DNA of 64,000 bases from NCBI GenBank assembly GCA_022457155.1, contig JAJGOT010000433.1, positions 592,501 to 656,500 on the forward strand, written 5' to 3'. Below the pieces are notes generated by a model. The model made no database searches. It was not told where the DNA came from and saw only the letters and a program-made list of their open reading frames with translations. Below, piece by piece: positions 36,736 through 48,611 of this stretch. Both the position numbers and the translations under genes were made by a program. Numbering within the stretch: the stretch's first letter is position 1; each line of letters opens with the position of its first letter. Origin of the DNA: Cladopsammia gracilis (taxonomy: Eukaryota; Cnidaria; Anthozoa; Scleractinia; Dendrophylliidae).

Positions 36736-37690
36736 ACGTATTGGATTACATCCACAGAATCAATAGATAAAACCGATCCGACAGGAAAACACTACTTTAC
36801 CGTTGTCTTTGTAATAGTGAGACGTTTAGAATTTCATCTACGGAATCAAAAGTTAGAACTTGTACCACATAGAAACACGGTTTAGAAACGTATATTTGAA
36901 TGGTCACACCGTTAGGATTTCATCCAGGGAGAATTTGTACCAAAGGAAACAGTACTTTACCGCTTTTATTTGAATGGTCACTATTAGGATTCCATCACAG
37001 AATCAAAAGTTTAAACTTATACAACAGGAAAACACTACTTTACAGATCTCATTTGAATTGTCAAACCATAAGAATTTCATCCAGGGATTAAAACGTTAAA
37101 ACTTGTACCACCGTGACTTACTACGCCGGGTACTTAACAGCTTTTCAGTTGTGGTTGTGGTTTCATCCATCAGAATCAAAAGTTAGAGCTTGTACCACAG
37201 AGAAACAATACGTTGCAGATGTCATTTTAATGGTCGCACCATTGGGAATCCATCCACCGACTCAAAGGTTTGAACGCGCACTACAGGAGAACACTACTTT
37301 GCACTATTCATTAATTTAAATGGTCACGCCTTTCGGATGCGATCCACGGACTCAAAACTTAGAAGGCACTTAGAACTTGTACCACAGGGAAAGAAAACTA
37401 CGCGGCTTTAATTTGGCACGTCACCCAATTAAAATCATCAACATACCCAAAAGATAGAACCAGTACTGTGGGGAATACTACATTGAAGCCTTTAGTACAT
37501 TTAGGATTTTCAGATTTTATTTGGATTGTCACAATTTAGGATATGATCCACGGACTCAAAAGTTACAACACAAACCATAGGAAAGTGCAAACACCACAAG
37601 AAAGTAGAACTTTGTAGCTTTCATTTGAATGAGCACACTTAAGAATTTTATTCACGGAATCAAAATTATGAACAACTACAAATAGGTGTG

Positions 37691-38290
37691 TTATTTCTCA
37701 ACAACATGTAAGCTACATTTAATTGTAAATATTTCTGTTAATATTGAATATTACGCAATTGGTGTCCGATCGGAGCATTGCTTATAACGTGATTTAAAAT
37801 AGATATTGACGTTGGTGTTCTTTTTCTTTCGACAACAAGATTGTGGTGGACTGTCTCAAAACAATAATGGGTTCTGGCTTGGAAAGTTCAGACTTTCAGT
37901 GCTAGTTGCAAATCTCTAAAACATTTGCTCATGGAGAAGATTGATGATGAGAACGGTACGCATCCCAAGTCCAAGGCACAAAAAGAACTGTATGCAAAAG
38001 GAGAAAAGACATTCTTTATACATTAACTTAGCCAAAGACGAAAAAGACACCTTAATATTAAGAATATCAACTAGTAGAGTAAAACTTTGAAACCAGTTAA
38101 CTGATGAAGAAAGGCATTAAACAGTGAAATAAAAAATCAATAAAAATGCTGTTAAAAGCCTTTAGGTAAATGTACAAGACAGCCGTTATTCATAATACAT
38201 AGTAATAAACAGCCGCTAAACCTTTGTTGGTATATGCGGCCAACCATTGTGTATGACTACTTCAATATTCAATATTCATTGTGTATGACT
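37691..38290. other. Spacer between satellite arrays, no gene seen
   Basis: AT-rich sequence with no credible frame. The 10-mer TGTGTATGAC occurs just before the 56 bp array at 38249 and again at 38280. Confidence 0.4.
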
Positions 38291-41200
38291 TTTCCAATCC
38301 CAGAGGGATTGGAGAACGGGTGGCGGAAGGAACTTCCAGCCCCCTTTTTCCAATCCCAGAGGGATTGGAGAACGGGTGGCGGAAGGAACTTCCAGCCCCC
38401 TTTTTCCAATCCCAGAGGGATTGGAGAACGGGTGGCGGAAGGAACTTCCAGCCCCCTTTTTCCAATCCCAGAGGGATTGGAGAACGGGTGGCGGAAGGAA
38501 CTTCCAGCCCCCTTTTTCCAATCCCAGAGGGATTGGAGAACGGGTGGCGGAAGGAACTTCCAGCCCCCTTTTTCCAATCCCAGAGGGATTGGAGAACGGG
38601 TGGCGGAAGGAACTTCCAGCCCCCTTTTTCCAATCCCAGAGGGATTGGAGAACGGGTGGCGGAAGGAACTTCCAGCCCCCTTTTTCCAATCCCAGAGGGA
38701 TTGGAGAACGGGTGGCGGAAGGAACTTCCAGCCCCCTTTTTCCAATCCCAGAGGGATTGGAGAACGGGTGGCGGAAGGAACTTCCAGCCCCCTTTTTCCA
38801 ATCCCAGAGGGATTGGAGAACGGGTGGCGGAAGGAACTTCCAGCCCCCTTTTTCCAATCCCAGAGGGATTGGAGAACGGGTGGCGGAAGGAACTTCCAGC
38901 CCCCTTTTTCCAATCCCAGAGGGATTGGAGAACGGGTGGCGGAAGGAACTTCCAGCCCCCTTTTTCCAATCCCAGAGGGATTGGAGAACGGGTGGCGGAA
39001 GGAACTTCCAGCCCCCTTTTTCCAATCCCAGAGGGATTGGAGAACGGGTGGCGGAAGGAACTTCCAGCCCCCTTTTTCCAATCCCAGAGGGATTGGAGAA
39101 CGGGTGGCGGAAGGAACTTCCAGCCCCCTTTTTCCAATCCCAGAGGGATTGGAGAACGGGTGGCGGAAGGAACTTCCAGCCCCCTTTTTCCAATCCCAGA
39201 GGGATTGGAGAACGGGTGGCGGAAGGAACTTCCAGCCCCCTTTTTCCAATCCCAGAGGGATTGGAGAACGGGTGGCGGAAGGAACTTCCAGCCCCCTTTT
39301 TCCAATCCCAGAGGGATTGGAGAACGGGTGGCGGAAGGAACTTCCAGCCCCCTTTTTCCAATCCCAGAGGGATTGGAGAACGGGTGGCGGAAGGAACTTC
39401 CAGCCCCCTTTTTCCAATCCCAGAGGGATTGGAGAACGGGTGGCGGAAGGAACTTCCAGCCCCCTTTTTCCAATCCCAGAGGGATTGGAGAACGGGTGGC
39501 GGAAGGAACTTCCAGCCCCCTTTTTCCAATCCCAGAGGGATTGGAGAACGGGTGGCGGAAGGAACTTCCAGCCCCCTTTTTCCAATCCCAGAGGGATTGG
39601 AGAACGGGTGGCGGAAGGAACTTCCAGCCCCCTTTTTCCAATCCCAGAGGGATTGGAGAACGGGTGGCGGAAGGAACTTCCAGCCCCCTTTTTCCAATCC
39701 CAGAGGGATTGGAGAACGGGTGGCGGAAGGAACTTCCAGCCCCCTTTTTCCAATCCCAGAGGGATTGGAGAACGGGTGGCGGAAGGAACTTCCAGCCCCC
39801 TTTTTCCAATCCCAGAGGGATTGGAGAACGGGTGGCGGAAGGAACTTCCAGCCCCCTTTTTCCAATCCCAGAGGGATTGGAGAACGGGTGGCGGAAGGAA
39901 CTTCCAGCCCCCTTTTTCCAATCCCAGAGGGATTGGAGAACGGGTGGCGGAAGGAACTTCCAGCCCCCTTTTTCCAATCCCAGAGGGATTGGAGAACGGG
40001 TGGCGGAAGGAACTTCCAGCCCCCTTTTTCCAATCCCAGAGGGATTGGAGAACGGGTGGCGGAAGGAACTTCCAGCCCCCTTTTTCCAATCCCAGAGGGA
40101 TTGGAGAACGGGTGGCGGAAGGAACTTCCAGCCCCCTTTTTCCAATCCCAGAGGGATTGGAGAACGGGTGGCGGAAGGAACTTCCAGCCCCCTTTTTCCA
40201 ATCCCAGAGGGATTGGAGAACGGGTGGCGGAAGGAACTTCCAGCCCCCTTTTTCCAATCCCAGAGGGATTGGAGAACGGGTGGCGGAAGGAACTTCCAGC
40301 CCCCTTTTTCCAATCCCAGAGGGATTGGAGAACGGGTGGCGGAAGGAACTTCCAGCCCCCTTTTTCCAATCCCAGAGGGATTGGAGAACGGGTGGCGGAA
40401 GGAACTTCCAGCACCCTTTTTCCAATCCCAGAGGGATTGGAGAACGGGTGGCGGAAGGAACTTCCAGCACCCTTTTTCCAATCCCAGAGGGATTGGAGAA
40501 CGGGTGGCGGAAGGAACTTCCAGCACCCTTTTTCCAATCCCAGAGGGATTGGAGAACGGGTGGCGGAAGGAACTTCCAGCACCCTTTTTCCAATCCCAGA
40601 GGGATTGGAGAACGGGTGGCGGAAGGAACTTCCAGCACCCTTTTTCCAATCCCAGAGGGATTGGAGAACGGGTGGCGGAAGGAACTTCCAGCACCCTTTT
40701 TCCAATCCCAGAGGGATTGGAGAACGGGTGGCGGAAGGAACTTCCAGCACCCTTTTTCCAATCCCAGAGGGATTGGAGAACGGGTGGCGGAAGGAACTTC
40801 CAGCACCCTTTTTCCAATCCCAGAGGGATTGGAGAACGGGTGGCGGAAGGAACTTCCAGCACCCTTTTTCCAATCCCAGAGGGATTGGAGAACGGGTGGC
40901 GGAAGGAACTTCCAGCACCCTTTTTCCAATCCCAGAGGGATTGGAGAACGGGTGGCGGAAGGAACTTCCAGCACCCTTTTTCCAATCCCAGAGGGATTGG
41001 AGAACGGGTGGCGGAAGGAACTTCCAGCACCCTTTTTCCAATCCCAGAGGGATTGGAGAACGGGTGGCGGAAGGAACTTCCAGCACCCTTTTTCCAATCC
41101 CAGAGGGATTGGAGAACGGGTGGCGGAAGGAACTTCCAGCACCCTTTTTCCAATCCCAGAGGGATTGGAGAACGGGTGGCGGAAGGAACTTCCAGCACCC

Positions 41201-44200
41201 TTTTTCCAATCCCAGAGGGATTGGAGAACGGGTGGCGGAAGGAACTTCCAGCACCCTTTTTCCAATCCCAGAGGGATTGGAGAACGGGTGGCGGAAGGAA
41301 CTTCCAGCACCCTTTTTCCAATCCCAGAGGGATTGGAGAACGGGTGGCGGAAGGAACTTCCAGCACCCTTTTTCCAATCCCAGAGGGATTGGAGAACGGG
41401 TGGCGGAAGGAACTTCCAGCACCCTTTTTCCAATCCCAGAGGGATTGGAGAACGGGTGGCGGAAGGAACTTCCAGCACCCTTTTTCCAATCCCAGAGGGA
41501 TTGGAGAACGGGTGGCGGAAGGAACTTCCAGCACCCTTTTTCCAATCCCAGAGGGATTGGAGAACGGGTGGCGGAAGGAACTTCCAGCACCCTTTTTCCA
41601 ATCCCAGAGGGATTGGAGAACGGGTGGCGGAAGGAACTTCCAGCACCCTTTTTCCAATCCCAGAGGGATTGGAGAACGGGTGGCGGAAGGAACTTCCAGC
41701 ACCCTTTTTCCAATCCCAGAGGGATTGGAGAACGGGTGGCGGAAGGAACTTCCAGCACCCTTTTTCCAATCCCAGAGGGATTGGAGAACGGGTGGCGGAA
41801 GGAACTTCCAGCACCCTTTTTCCAATCCCAGAGGGATTGGAGAACGGGTGGCGGAAGGAACTTCCAGCACCCTTTTTCCAATCCCAGAGGGATTGGAGAA
41901 CGGGTGGCGGAAGGAACTTCCAGCACCCTTTTTCCAATCCCAGAGGGATTGGAGAACGGGTGGCGGAAGGAACTTCCAGCACCCTTTTTCCAATCCCAGA
42001 GGGATTGGAGAACGGGTGGCGGAAGGAACTTCCAGCACCCTTTTTCCAATCCCAGAGGGATTGGAGAACGGGTGGCGGAAGGAACTTCCAGCACCCTTTT
42101 TCCAATCCCAGAGGGATTGGAGAACGGGTGGCGGAAGGAACTTCCAGCACCCTTTTTCCAATCCCAGAGGGATTGGAGAACGGGTGGCGGAAGGAACTTC
42201 CAGCACCCTTTTTCCAATCCCAGAGGGATTGGAGAACGGGTGGCGGAAGGAACTTCCAGCACCCTTTTTCCAATCCCAGAGGGATTGGAGAACGGGTGGC
42301 GGAAGGAACTTCCAGCACCCTTTTTCCAATCCCAGAGGGATTGGAGAACGGGTGGCGGAAGGAACTTCCAGCACCCTTTTTCCAATCCCAGAGGGATTGG
42401 AGAACGGGTGGCGGAAGGAACTTCCAGCACCCTTTTTCCAATCCCAGAGGGATTGGAGAACGGGTGGCGGAAGGAACTTCCAGCACCCTTTTTCCAATCC
42501 CAGAGGGATTGGAGAACGGGTGGCGGAAGGAACTTCCAGCACCCTTTTTCCAATCCCAGAGGGATTGGAGAACGGGTGGCGGAAGGAACTTCCAGCACCC
42601 TTTTTCCAATCCCAGAGGGATTGGAGAACGGGTGGCGGAAGGAACTTCCAGCACCCTTTTTCCAATCCCAGAGGGATTGGAGAACGGGTGGCGGAAGGAA
42701 CTTCCAGCACCCTTTTTCCAATCCCAGAGGGATTGGAGAACGGGTGGCGGAAGGAACTTCCAGCACCCTTTTTCCAATCCCAGAGGGATTGGAGAACGGG
42801 TGGCGGAAGGAACTTCCAGCACCCTTTTTCCAATCCCAGAGGGATTGGAGAACGGGTGGCGGAAGGAACTTCCAGCACCCTTTTTCCAATCCCAGAGGGA
42901 TTGGAGAACGGGTGGCGGAAGGAACTTCCAGCACCCTTTTTCCAATCCCAGAGGGATTGGAGAACGGGTGGCGGAAGGAACTTCCAGCACCCTTTTTCCA
43001 ATCCCAGAGGGATTGGAGAACGGGTGGCGGAAGGAACTTCCAGCACCCTTTTTCCAATCCCAGAGGGATTGGAGAACGGGTGGCGGAAGGAACTTCCAGC
43101 ACCCTTTTTCCAATCCCAGAGGGATTGGAGAACGGGTGGCGGAAGGAACTTCCAGCACCCTTTTTCCAATCCCAGAGGGATTGGAGAACGGGTGGCGGAA
43201 GGAACTTCCAGCACCCTTTTTCCAATCCCAGAGGGATTGGAGAACGGGTGGCGGAAGGAACTTCCAGCACCCTTTTTCCAATCCCAGAGGGATTGGAGAA
43301 CGGGTGGCGGAAGGAACTTCCAGCACCCTTTTTCCAATCCCAGAGGGATTGGAGAACGGGTGGCGGAAGGAACTTCCAGCACCCTTTTTCCAATCCCAGA
43401 GGGATTGGAGAACGGGTGGCGGAAGGAACTTCCAGCACCCTTTTTCCAATCCCAGAGGGATTGGAGAACGGGTGGCGGAAGGAACTTCCAGCACCCTTTT
43501 TCCAATCCCAGAGGGATTGGAGAACGGGTGGCGGAAGGAACTTCCAGCACCCTTTTTCCAATCCCAGAGGGATTGGAGAACGGGTGGCGGAAGGAACTTC
43601 CAGCACCCTTTTTCCAATCCCAGAGGGATTGGAGAACGGGTGGCGGAAGGAACTTCCAGCACCCTTTTTCCAATCCCAGAGGGATTGGAGAACGGGTGGC
43701 GGAAGGAACTTCCAGCACCCTTTTTCCAATCCCAGAGGGATTGGAGAACGGGTGGCGGAAGGAACTTCCAGCACCCTTTTTCCAATCCCAGAGGGATTGG
43801 AGAACGGGTGGCGGAAGGAACTTCCAGCACCCTTTTTCCAATCCCAGAGGGATTGGAGAACGGGTGGCGGAAGGAACTTCCAGCACCCTTTTTCCAATCC
43901 CAGAGGGATTGGAGAACGGGTGGCGGAAGGAACTTCCAGCACCCTTTTTCCAATCCCAGAGGGATTGGAGAACGGGTGGCGGAAGGAACTTCCAGCACCC
44001 TTTTTCCAATCCCAGAGGGATTGGAGAACGGGTGGCGGAAGGAACTTCCAGCACCCTTTTTCCAATCCCAGAGGGATTGGAGAACGGGTGGCGGAAGGAA
44101 CTTCCAGCACCCTTTTTCCAATCCCAGAGGGATTGGAGAACGGGTGGCGGAAGGAACTTCCAGCACCCTTTTTCCAATCCCAGAGGGATTGGAGAACGGG

Positions 44201-44452
44201 TGGCGGAAGGAACTTCCAGCACCCTTTTTCCAATCCCAGAGGGATTGGAGAACGGGTGGCGGAAGGAACTTCCAGCACCCTTTTTCCAATCCCAGAGGGA
44301 TTGGAGAACGGGTGGCGGAAGGAACTTCCAGCACCCTTTTTCCAATCCCAGAGGGATTGGAGAACGGGTGGCGGAAGGAACTTCCAGCACCCTTTTTCCA
44401 ATCCCAGAGGGATTGGAGAACGGGTGGCGGAAGGAACTTCCAGCACCCTTTC
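38291..44452. repeat. 56 bp satellite array, 110 units
   Basis: The unit is TTTTTCCAATCCCAGAGGGA, TTGGAGAACGGGTGGCGGAA, GGAACTTCCAGCCCCC. Period and count follow from the GC[C/A]CCC site: 38339 in unit 1, 40411 at the switch, 44443 in unit 110. Units 1-37 have GCCCCC and units 38-110 have GCACCC. I read no other substitution. The unit contains no stop in any frame on either strand, so six overlapping frames of about 2,020-2,105 codons arise. None is a credible protein gene: the period is not a multiple of 3, and the arrays end in unique sequence without a domain. Each unit can form two hairpins, CCAATCC/GGATTGG and GGAAG/CTTCC. Confidence 0.97.
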
Positions 44453-44909
44453 CGGGTGTTAATTTATTCATATTTAAGTTTTCGTCTACTTCATGTGCAC
44501 TATGATCTGATTGGGAGTACCTCGTGTGCACTTCGTTGTCTTTAACGATAGAGTTAATTGTTGTTAGGGCAAGGGTCATTGTTTATCTCTTTTATTTGCT
44601 TTTTTGTCAGCAAATAGGGCTCCCGCTTAAGTGAGGTGCTCTTTGCCCCCTGATCGGACAATGACGAAACTGCTAGTTTTAAGGTAGACGGTGGTTGGGA
44701 TTCCCAGCCGACTTTACAAATGGAATTCTCCCTTTCAAGTGATTTTTTTTTCTGGGAGCGGCACCGTTTTTTAATCAGTTGCATACAGGAGAATGCTATT
44801 TCTGTTTCGCTTCTTTAACTATATGTATTAACAATGTTAGAAGCAAAATTCTCCAGAACTCGTTGATTGCGCATGCGAGTATTCAGGAGTTAAAAAGTAT
44901 AACCCATTC

Positions 44910-44993
44910 CAACCTCGTTCCCAGGGTCTCTCTTCTTCCCGCCCTCTCTCGCTCCAGGGGGCGGGAAGAAGAGAGACCCTGGGAACGAGGTTG
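44910..44993. mobile_element. 84 bp fold-back MITE with 9 bp target duplication
   Basis: Perfect 34 bp arms begin CAACCTCGTTCCCAGGGTCT (44910-44943) and are mirrored at 44960-44993, with a 16 bp loop. AACCCATTC flanks both sides exactly (44901-44909 and 44994-45002). A 9 bp duplication suggests a Mutator- or Merlin-type mover acting in trans. Confidence 0.85.
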
Positions 44994-45012
44994 AACCCAT
45001 TCTCGCAGATAC

Positions 45013-45175
45013 CATGCAGCTCTTTACAACCTCTGATTTCATTGGACCTGGGTATCACGCAGCTCTATTATTTACAAGGCTAGGGTCCATTGTTATGTTG
45101 TTTGTTTTATTGATTTATCAGCAAATCAGAGATCTTGTAAGAGATACTGTCCCCATTCTCGACACCAAAGATCTT
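45013..45175 (+). repeat. Dispersed repeat, copy 1
   Basis: GCAGCTCTTTACAACCTCTG, then TTCATTGGACCTGGGTATCA and CAGCAAATCAGAGATCTTGT. It matches the minus-strand sequence at 63612-63752. It has no coding capacity and the family is unknown. Confidence 0.75.
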
Positions 45176-45259
45176 CTCTTTTACGCATGCCTAAGCGCAA
45201 AGAGAACTCTGGGAAAACTTGTGTCAGATTCAATTTCTCGGGTTAAACGGTAAAATTCA

Positions 45260-46715
45260 TCTGATTGTTTTGTTGTACGGCGAGTTTTCCCGTAAAGTAG
45301 AAAAGTTTGCAAGAAACCGAAGCGTCTGGGGACATGAATGAAAAATTTGTCGGAATAACGATAATTGAAACTTGTAAATTTTTTCTTCAGTTTGTGATTT
45401 TGTTACTTAGGCTTGTTTAATAGAAAAATAAATCATTTTGGAAAAGGTGAATGGTTATGCGTAATAAGAGACTTTTTTTAGACGTTAAGCATGCGCTGTG
45501 AGGTCCAGATAACTAGTCTTACGCGGTCAAGAAAAACCGAAGGCACTGGGGTCGAGAATGAGATGTATCCTTTCCTGCAAAGTTAGCGGTTTTCTAGAAA
45601 AAAGCATATAGACAAAAAAAAATGATAGTTTTTAATATTTTCCTACAAAAGCAAAAAAAAAACCTTCGATAGCCTTTTTTAGACTTTCACTTAGCTTGGG
45701 GCGCGTTCAGACATGGTTGGACATGGAGCGGGGCTCAGACAGAACACAAATGTGAACGTTACTTTTTGTTGGTACTCCTGTGATAAACCAACCTTCGCGT
45801 GGGATGGGCACAGCATTCAAGGGTGATACTTGGGCACGATTTGCTGGGTACACAAATTTTACTCCTGTCTCGGAATACTGTAATAGGACGTTACAAAATT
45901 GCCTAATATCACACGCCCAAATTGCAATAAGATGCGATTTTTTAAATATCTCATCAAATACGTTTGTGACGTCACCGCTTAATGGTCCACGATCTATCCA
46001 TCAAAAGTCCAACTCCGAGGCGTTCTGTTCAAACTGGCATATTTTGTCAAGATTTCTTTGACTTTTAATAAGAGACAAAGAAAACAAGACTAAATATATA
46101 TGTTTTGCAGGAAGCCTCGAAGCCATGTTATTACACAGATGAAATGGATAAAGTTAATATTAAAAAAAAAAATACAGGTGTGGCTTTTTCATTGGGCCCC
46201 AGCATAATTCACCAGAAGGACTGATTTTCATACATAACTACATGGAATTCAAGAATTTACAAAATCACTATTATTTCTGGCCTTGAGTCGTATATTATTT
46301 GCATTCGTCACTAACGACAGTTTTGATCAATGGACGAAACTTTATTTAAATAATGAAAAAATACCCTAAACGGTTTTAAAAAGCCCTTAAATTATCCTAG
46401 CATCTGCATCAACTCAAACTCTATTTCGCCACAGTCAAGATATTTTCTACACAACAAGAAATTTTGCCAAATGATCTTCAAGCCGCTGCCACATTACGCC
46501 GTTAATAATGAATTGTTCATAAAGCCAGCAATTAGAAGTAGCAGCATACAAATATTAGGCTAATTGTTTCAAAAGGAAACACAACCAATGATCTTTTTGT
46601 TGGTCCCCCAATATACTCTGCCATCAAAATCGCAAATATTGTTCGCACTAGGATCGGCAAAAAATACTAGAAAACCAACATAAAGATGTAAACAACTTGA
46701 CGCATTTACTGTAAA
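45260..46715. other. Stretch with no supported gene
   Basis: No exon chain or conserved frame was found. Mostly AT-rich single-copy-looking sequence. Confidence 0.35.
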
Positions 46716-46716
46716 C

Positions 46717-46719
<3 letters not shown>

Positions 46720-46770
<51 letters not shown>

Positions 46771-47010
46771 TAAAATAATATAATAATAATAATTAAAATT
46801 TTAATTAACAAACAATTAACTTTATTAAATTTTTTTTTAAATAATTACAATTATTAACCTACTAAAATGCTAAAAATATTCATAATTACAATCCATAAAA
46901 TATCGTAAAAGTGTTACTAAAAAAAAAAATATTTCAATAATTACAATCCATAAAATATCGTAAAAGTGTTACTAAAAAAAAATAATAAATAAAAAAAAAT
47001 AAAAAATATA

Positions 47011-47050
<40 letters not shown>
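46720..47050. repeat. AAT microsatellites with a duplicated 50-60 bp segment
   Basis: AAT runs (46721-46770 and 47010-47049) bracket two copies of TAATTACAATCCATAAAATA with TCGTAAAAGTGTTACTAA. The right run ends in GATCTTTATT, a form often seen at retroelement tails. Confidence 0.8.
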
Positions 47051-47051
<1 letters not shown>

Positions 47052-47189
47052 TCTTTATTATTAACAACTTCCAACCCACAGACAAACGTGTGAGTTAACA
47101 AATCAAATTACACCCAGGAGTCAGTTTGAGGACCTTCAGTTCCTGGCAATTTACACATTTTCTTTCTGTTCTTATCCACCTGAAAGTAC

Positions 47190-47610
47190 TGTGGTTCCTC
47201 TTGTAGCTGCTTACTGTCTTACGCCGGTGGTAACAGTTGGACACCACCAGCATGCTCGAGATCCTGATAACCGCCCATATCCCACATTTCTATCTCATCT
47301 GGTGCACCCCTCGGCACCCTTTCGTCAGTGTGCATCATTGTATGCTTTGTTACCATCTTTGGCAAACCTCGGTAGATGGCCGCTCTGTTTGGATTCGTAT
47401 CATTGAGGTTCGAGAAGCGATGTCTCGTTGAATCTTACCAGTCGAGGCTCTGTTATGAAAGACGCTGGAGGTTGTTGTCTTCCTCGTGGTACAGTTATGT
47501 CTTCATAGGGGGGAGGTGTTCGAGGCACATGTCCAAACTCGTCGCCTATATCTTTCGTAAATTCCCAGCCCTCTTTTCTCAGTGAACTTCTAAGAGGCAC
47601 TAGATTCTAA
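47190..47610 (-). other. Exon-like coding segment, minus strand, unrecognised
   Basis: The frame from 47600 reads EGWEFTKDIGDEFGHVPRTP, then PPYEDITVPRGRQQPPASFI. It stops at 47400. In a neighbouring frame, codons continue for about 70 residues (NPNRAAIYRGLPKMVTK, RGAPDEIEMWDMGGY). GC content is higher than the flanks and composition is protein-like: acidic/proline-rich with a PPPYED motif. It may be a cytoplasmic tail exon or a decayed 3' exon with one frameshift. It lies downstream, in minus orientation, of the PLAT exons and could belong to that gene. I do not recognise a family. Confidence 0.35.
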
Positions 47611-48412
47611 ATAGTTTTTAAACCTGCGTTGTACAAACAAAAAAGCACTGTTAGCTTGCATCATTTCTATCAAACTACTGATCTTGTCTTACAGTTAAAA
47701 ACATCGCCATTGCAATTTGTTCATGTTTCTAAGGTAACGTAACAAATGCTGCCATACTTAAAGTGCAAATGAAGTGAAATTTCACTACCATTTTTTTTAT
47801 GGGTAAATAAGTCACTTGAAGTGGTGTGGAACATATTTTAACAGGCAAGTTGGGCATATTAGACAAGGACTTGGGTTCTAGTGACGTCATTAGTGTGTTT
47901 ACAACTGAGCGCGTCACTTGTTTTACAGTGGAGTTTTGGCAACTTGTGGAAGGATTCTTTCGATTAAATATTTTTGAAAGCGACGCATATTTTAGCCCCG
48001 GGTTTGTCCCCTTCTCCGCCAGGTTTTGCTGTGATCGTACACAAGAACGACGTCACAAATACATTGTTTCTACCTTTTTGGCCGTGCTCAAAATTTCGCA
48101 AATTTCAGGACCTGGCGGGACTTTTTAAACTAGCTGCTGAAATAGTGGATCCTCTTCGCGCAAGAGGAAAGTGACTGAAAATGAAATAAAGGTGATATAA
48201 ACAACATAAAACCTTAAAACGGTTGTGAAATTTCACTTCATATGCACTTTAAATGAGCTATGCCACGTGTATTTTGAGGTTTTTGGGTCAAAACTGCCGC
48301 AAATGAAACCTAAGTACCTTTGTTATATATGCTTGTAAAATTCATTAATAATTCATAAGGGTACTAACAAATAGAAATGAGCCATTCCAATCACATGGTT
48401 ACCCTGTAAACC

Positions 48413-48611
48413 AGATACAACTCACTAGTGAGTTGTATCTGATATGTAAATTAGATACAACCACTAGTGGTTGTATCTAATTTACATGTGAATGTGAATT
48501 TCACAAGTTGTTTACTACATTCGCATCCGTGTTGTATCGGCACTATGCATTCACTCGGCTGCGCCTTGTGATTGTATAGGCCGATACAACACTCCCGCTC
48601 ATGTAGTAAAC
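48413..48611. repeat. Cluster of three palindromes
   Basis: 48413-48440 is a perfect 28 bp palindrome (AGATACAACTCACT and mirror). 48444-48487 is a perfect 44 bp palindrome centred on CCACTAGTGG. 48510-48611 is an imperfect inverted repeat (GTTTACTACAT...ATGTAGTAAAC) that also contains GTTGTATCGG/CCGATACAAC. The motif GATACAAC occurs throughout, so the three look related. Confidence 0.85.

Larger units (their letters stand above)
32831..37690. repeat. Degenerate 70-90 bp tandem array, about 55-60 units
   Basis: Divergent units carry CTTTGCAGCTTTCATTTGAA, TGGTCACACCATTAGGATT, TCATCCACAGAATCAAAAG, TTAGAACTTGTACCACAGG and GAAACACTA. Measured spacings near 35.7-36.0 kb are 87, 85, 71 and 83 bp. 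It adjoins the 47 bp array without a gap and shares its GCTTTCA...CACAGA...ACCACA backbone. Two stretches interrupt it: about 33448-34045 and 36340-36735. No coding frame is credible. Confidence 0.9.

Noticed and set aside
38234..44579. Six overlapping open frames of 2,021-2,105 codons
   Set aside because: They follow from a stop-free 56 bp satellite unit. No domain, no codon bias and no start or end context support a protein.
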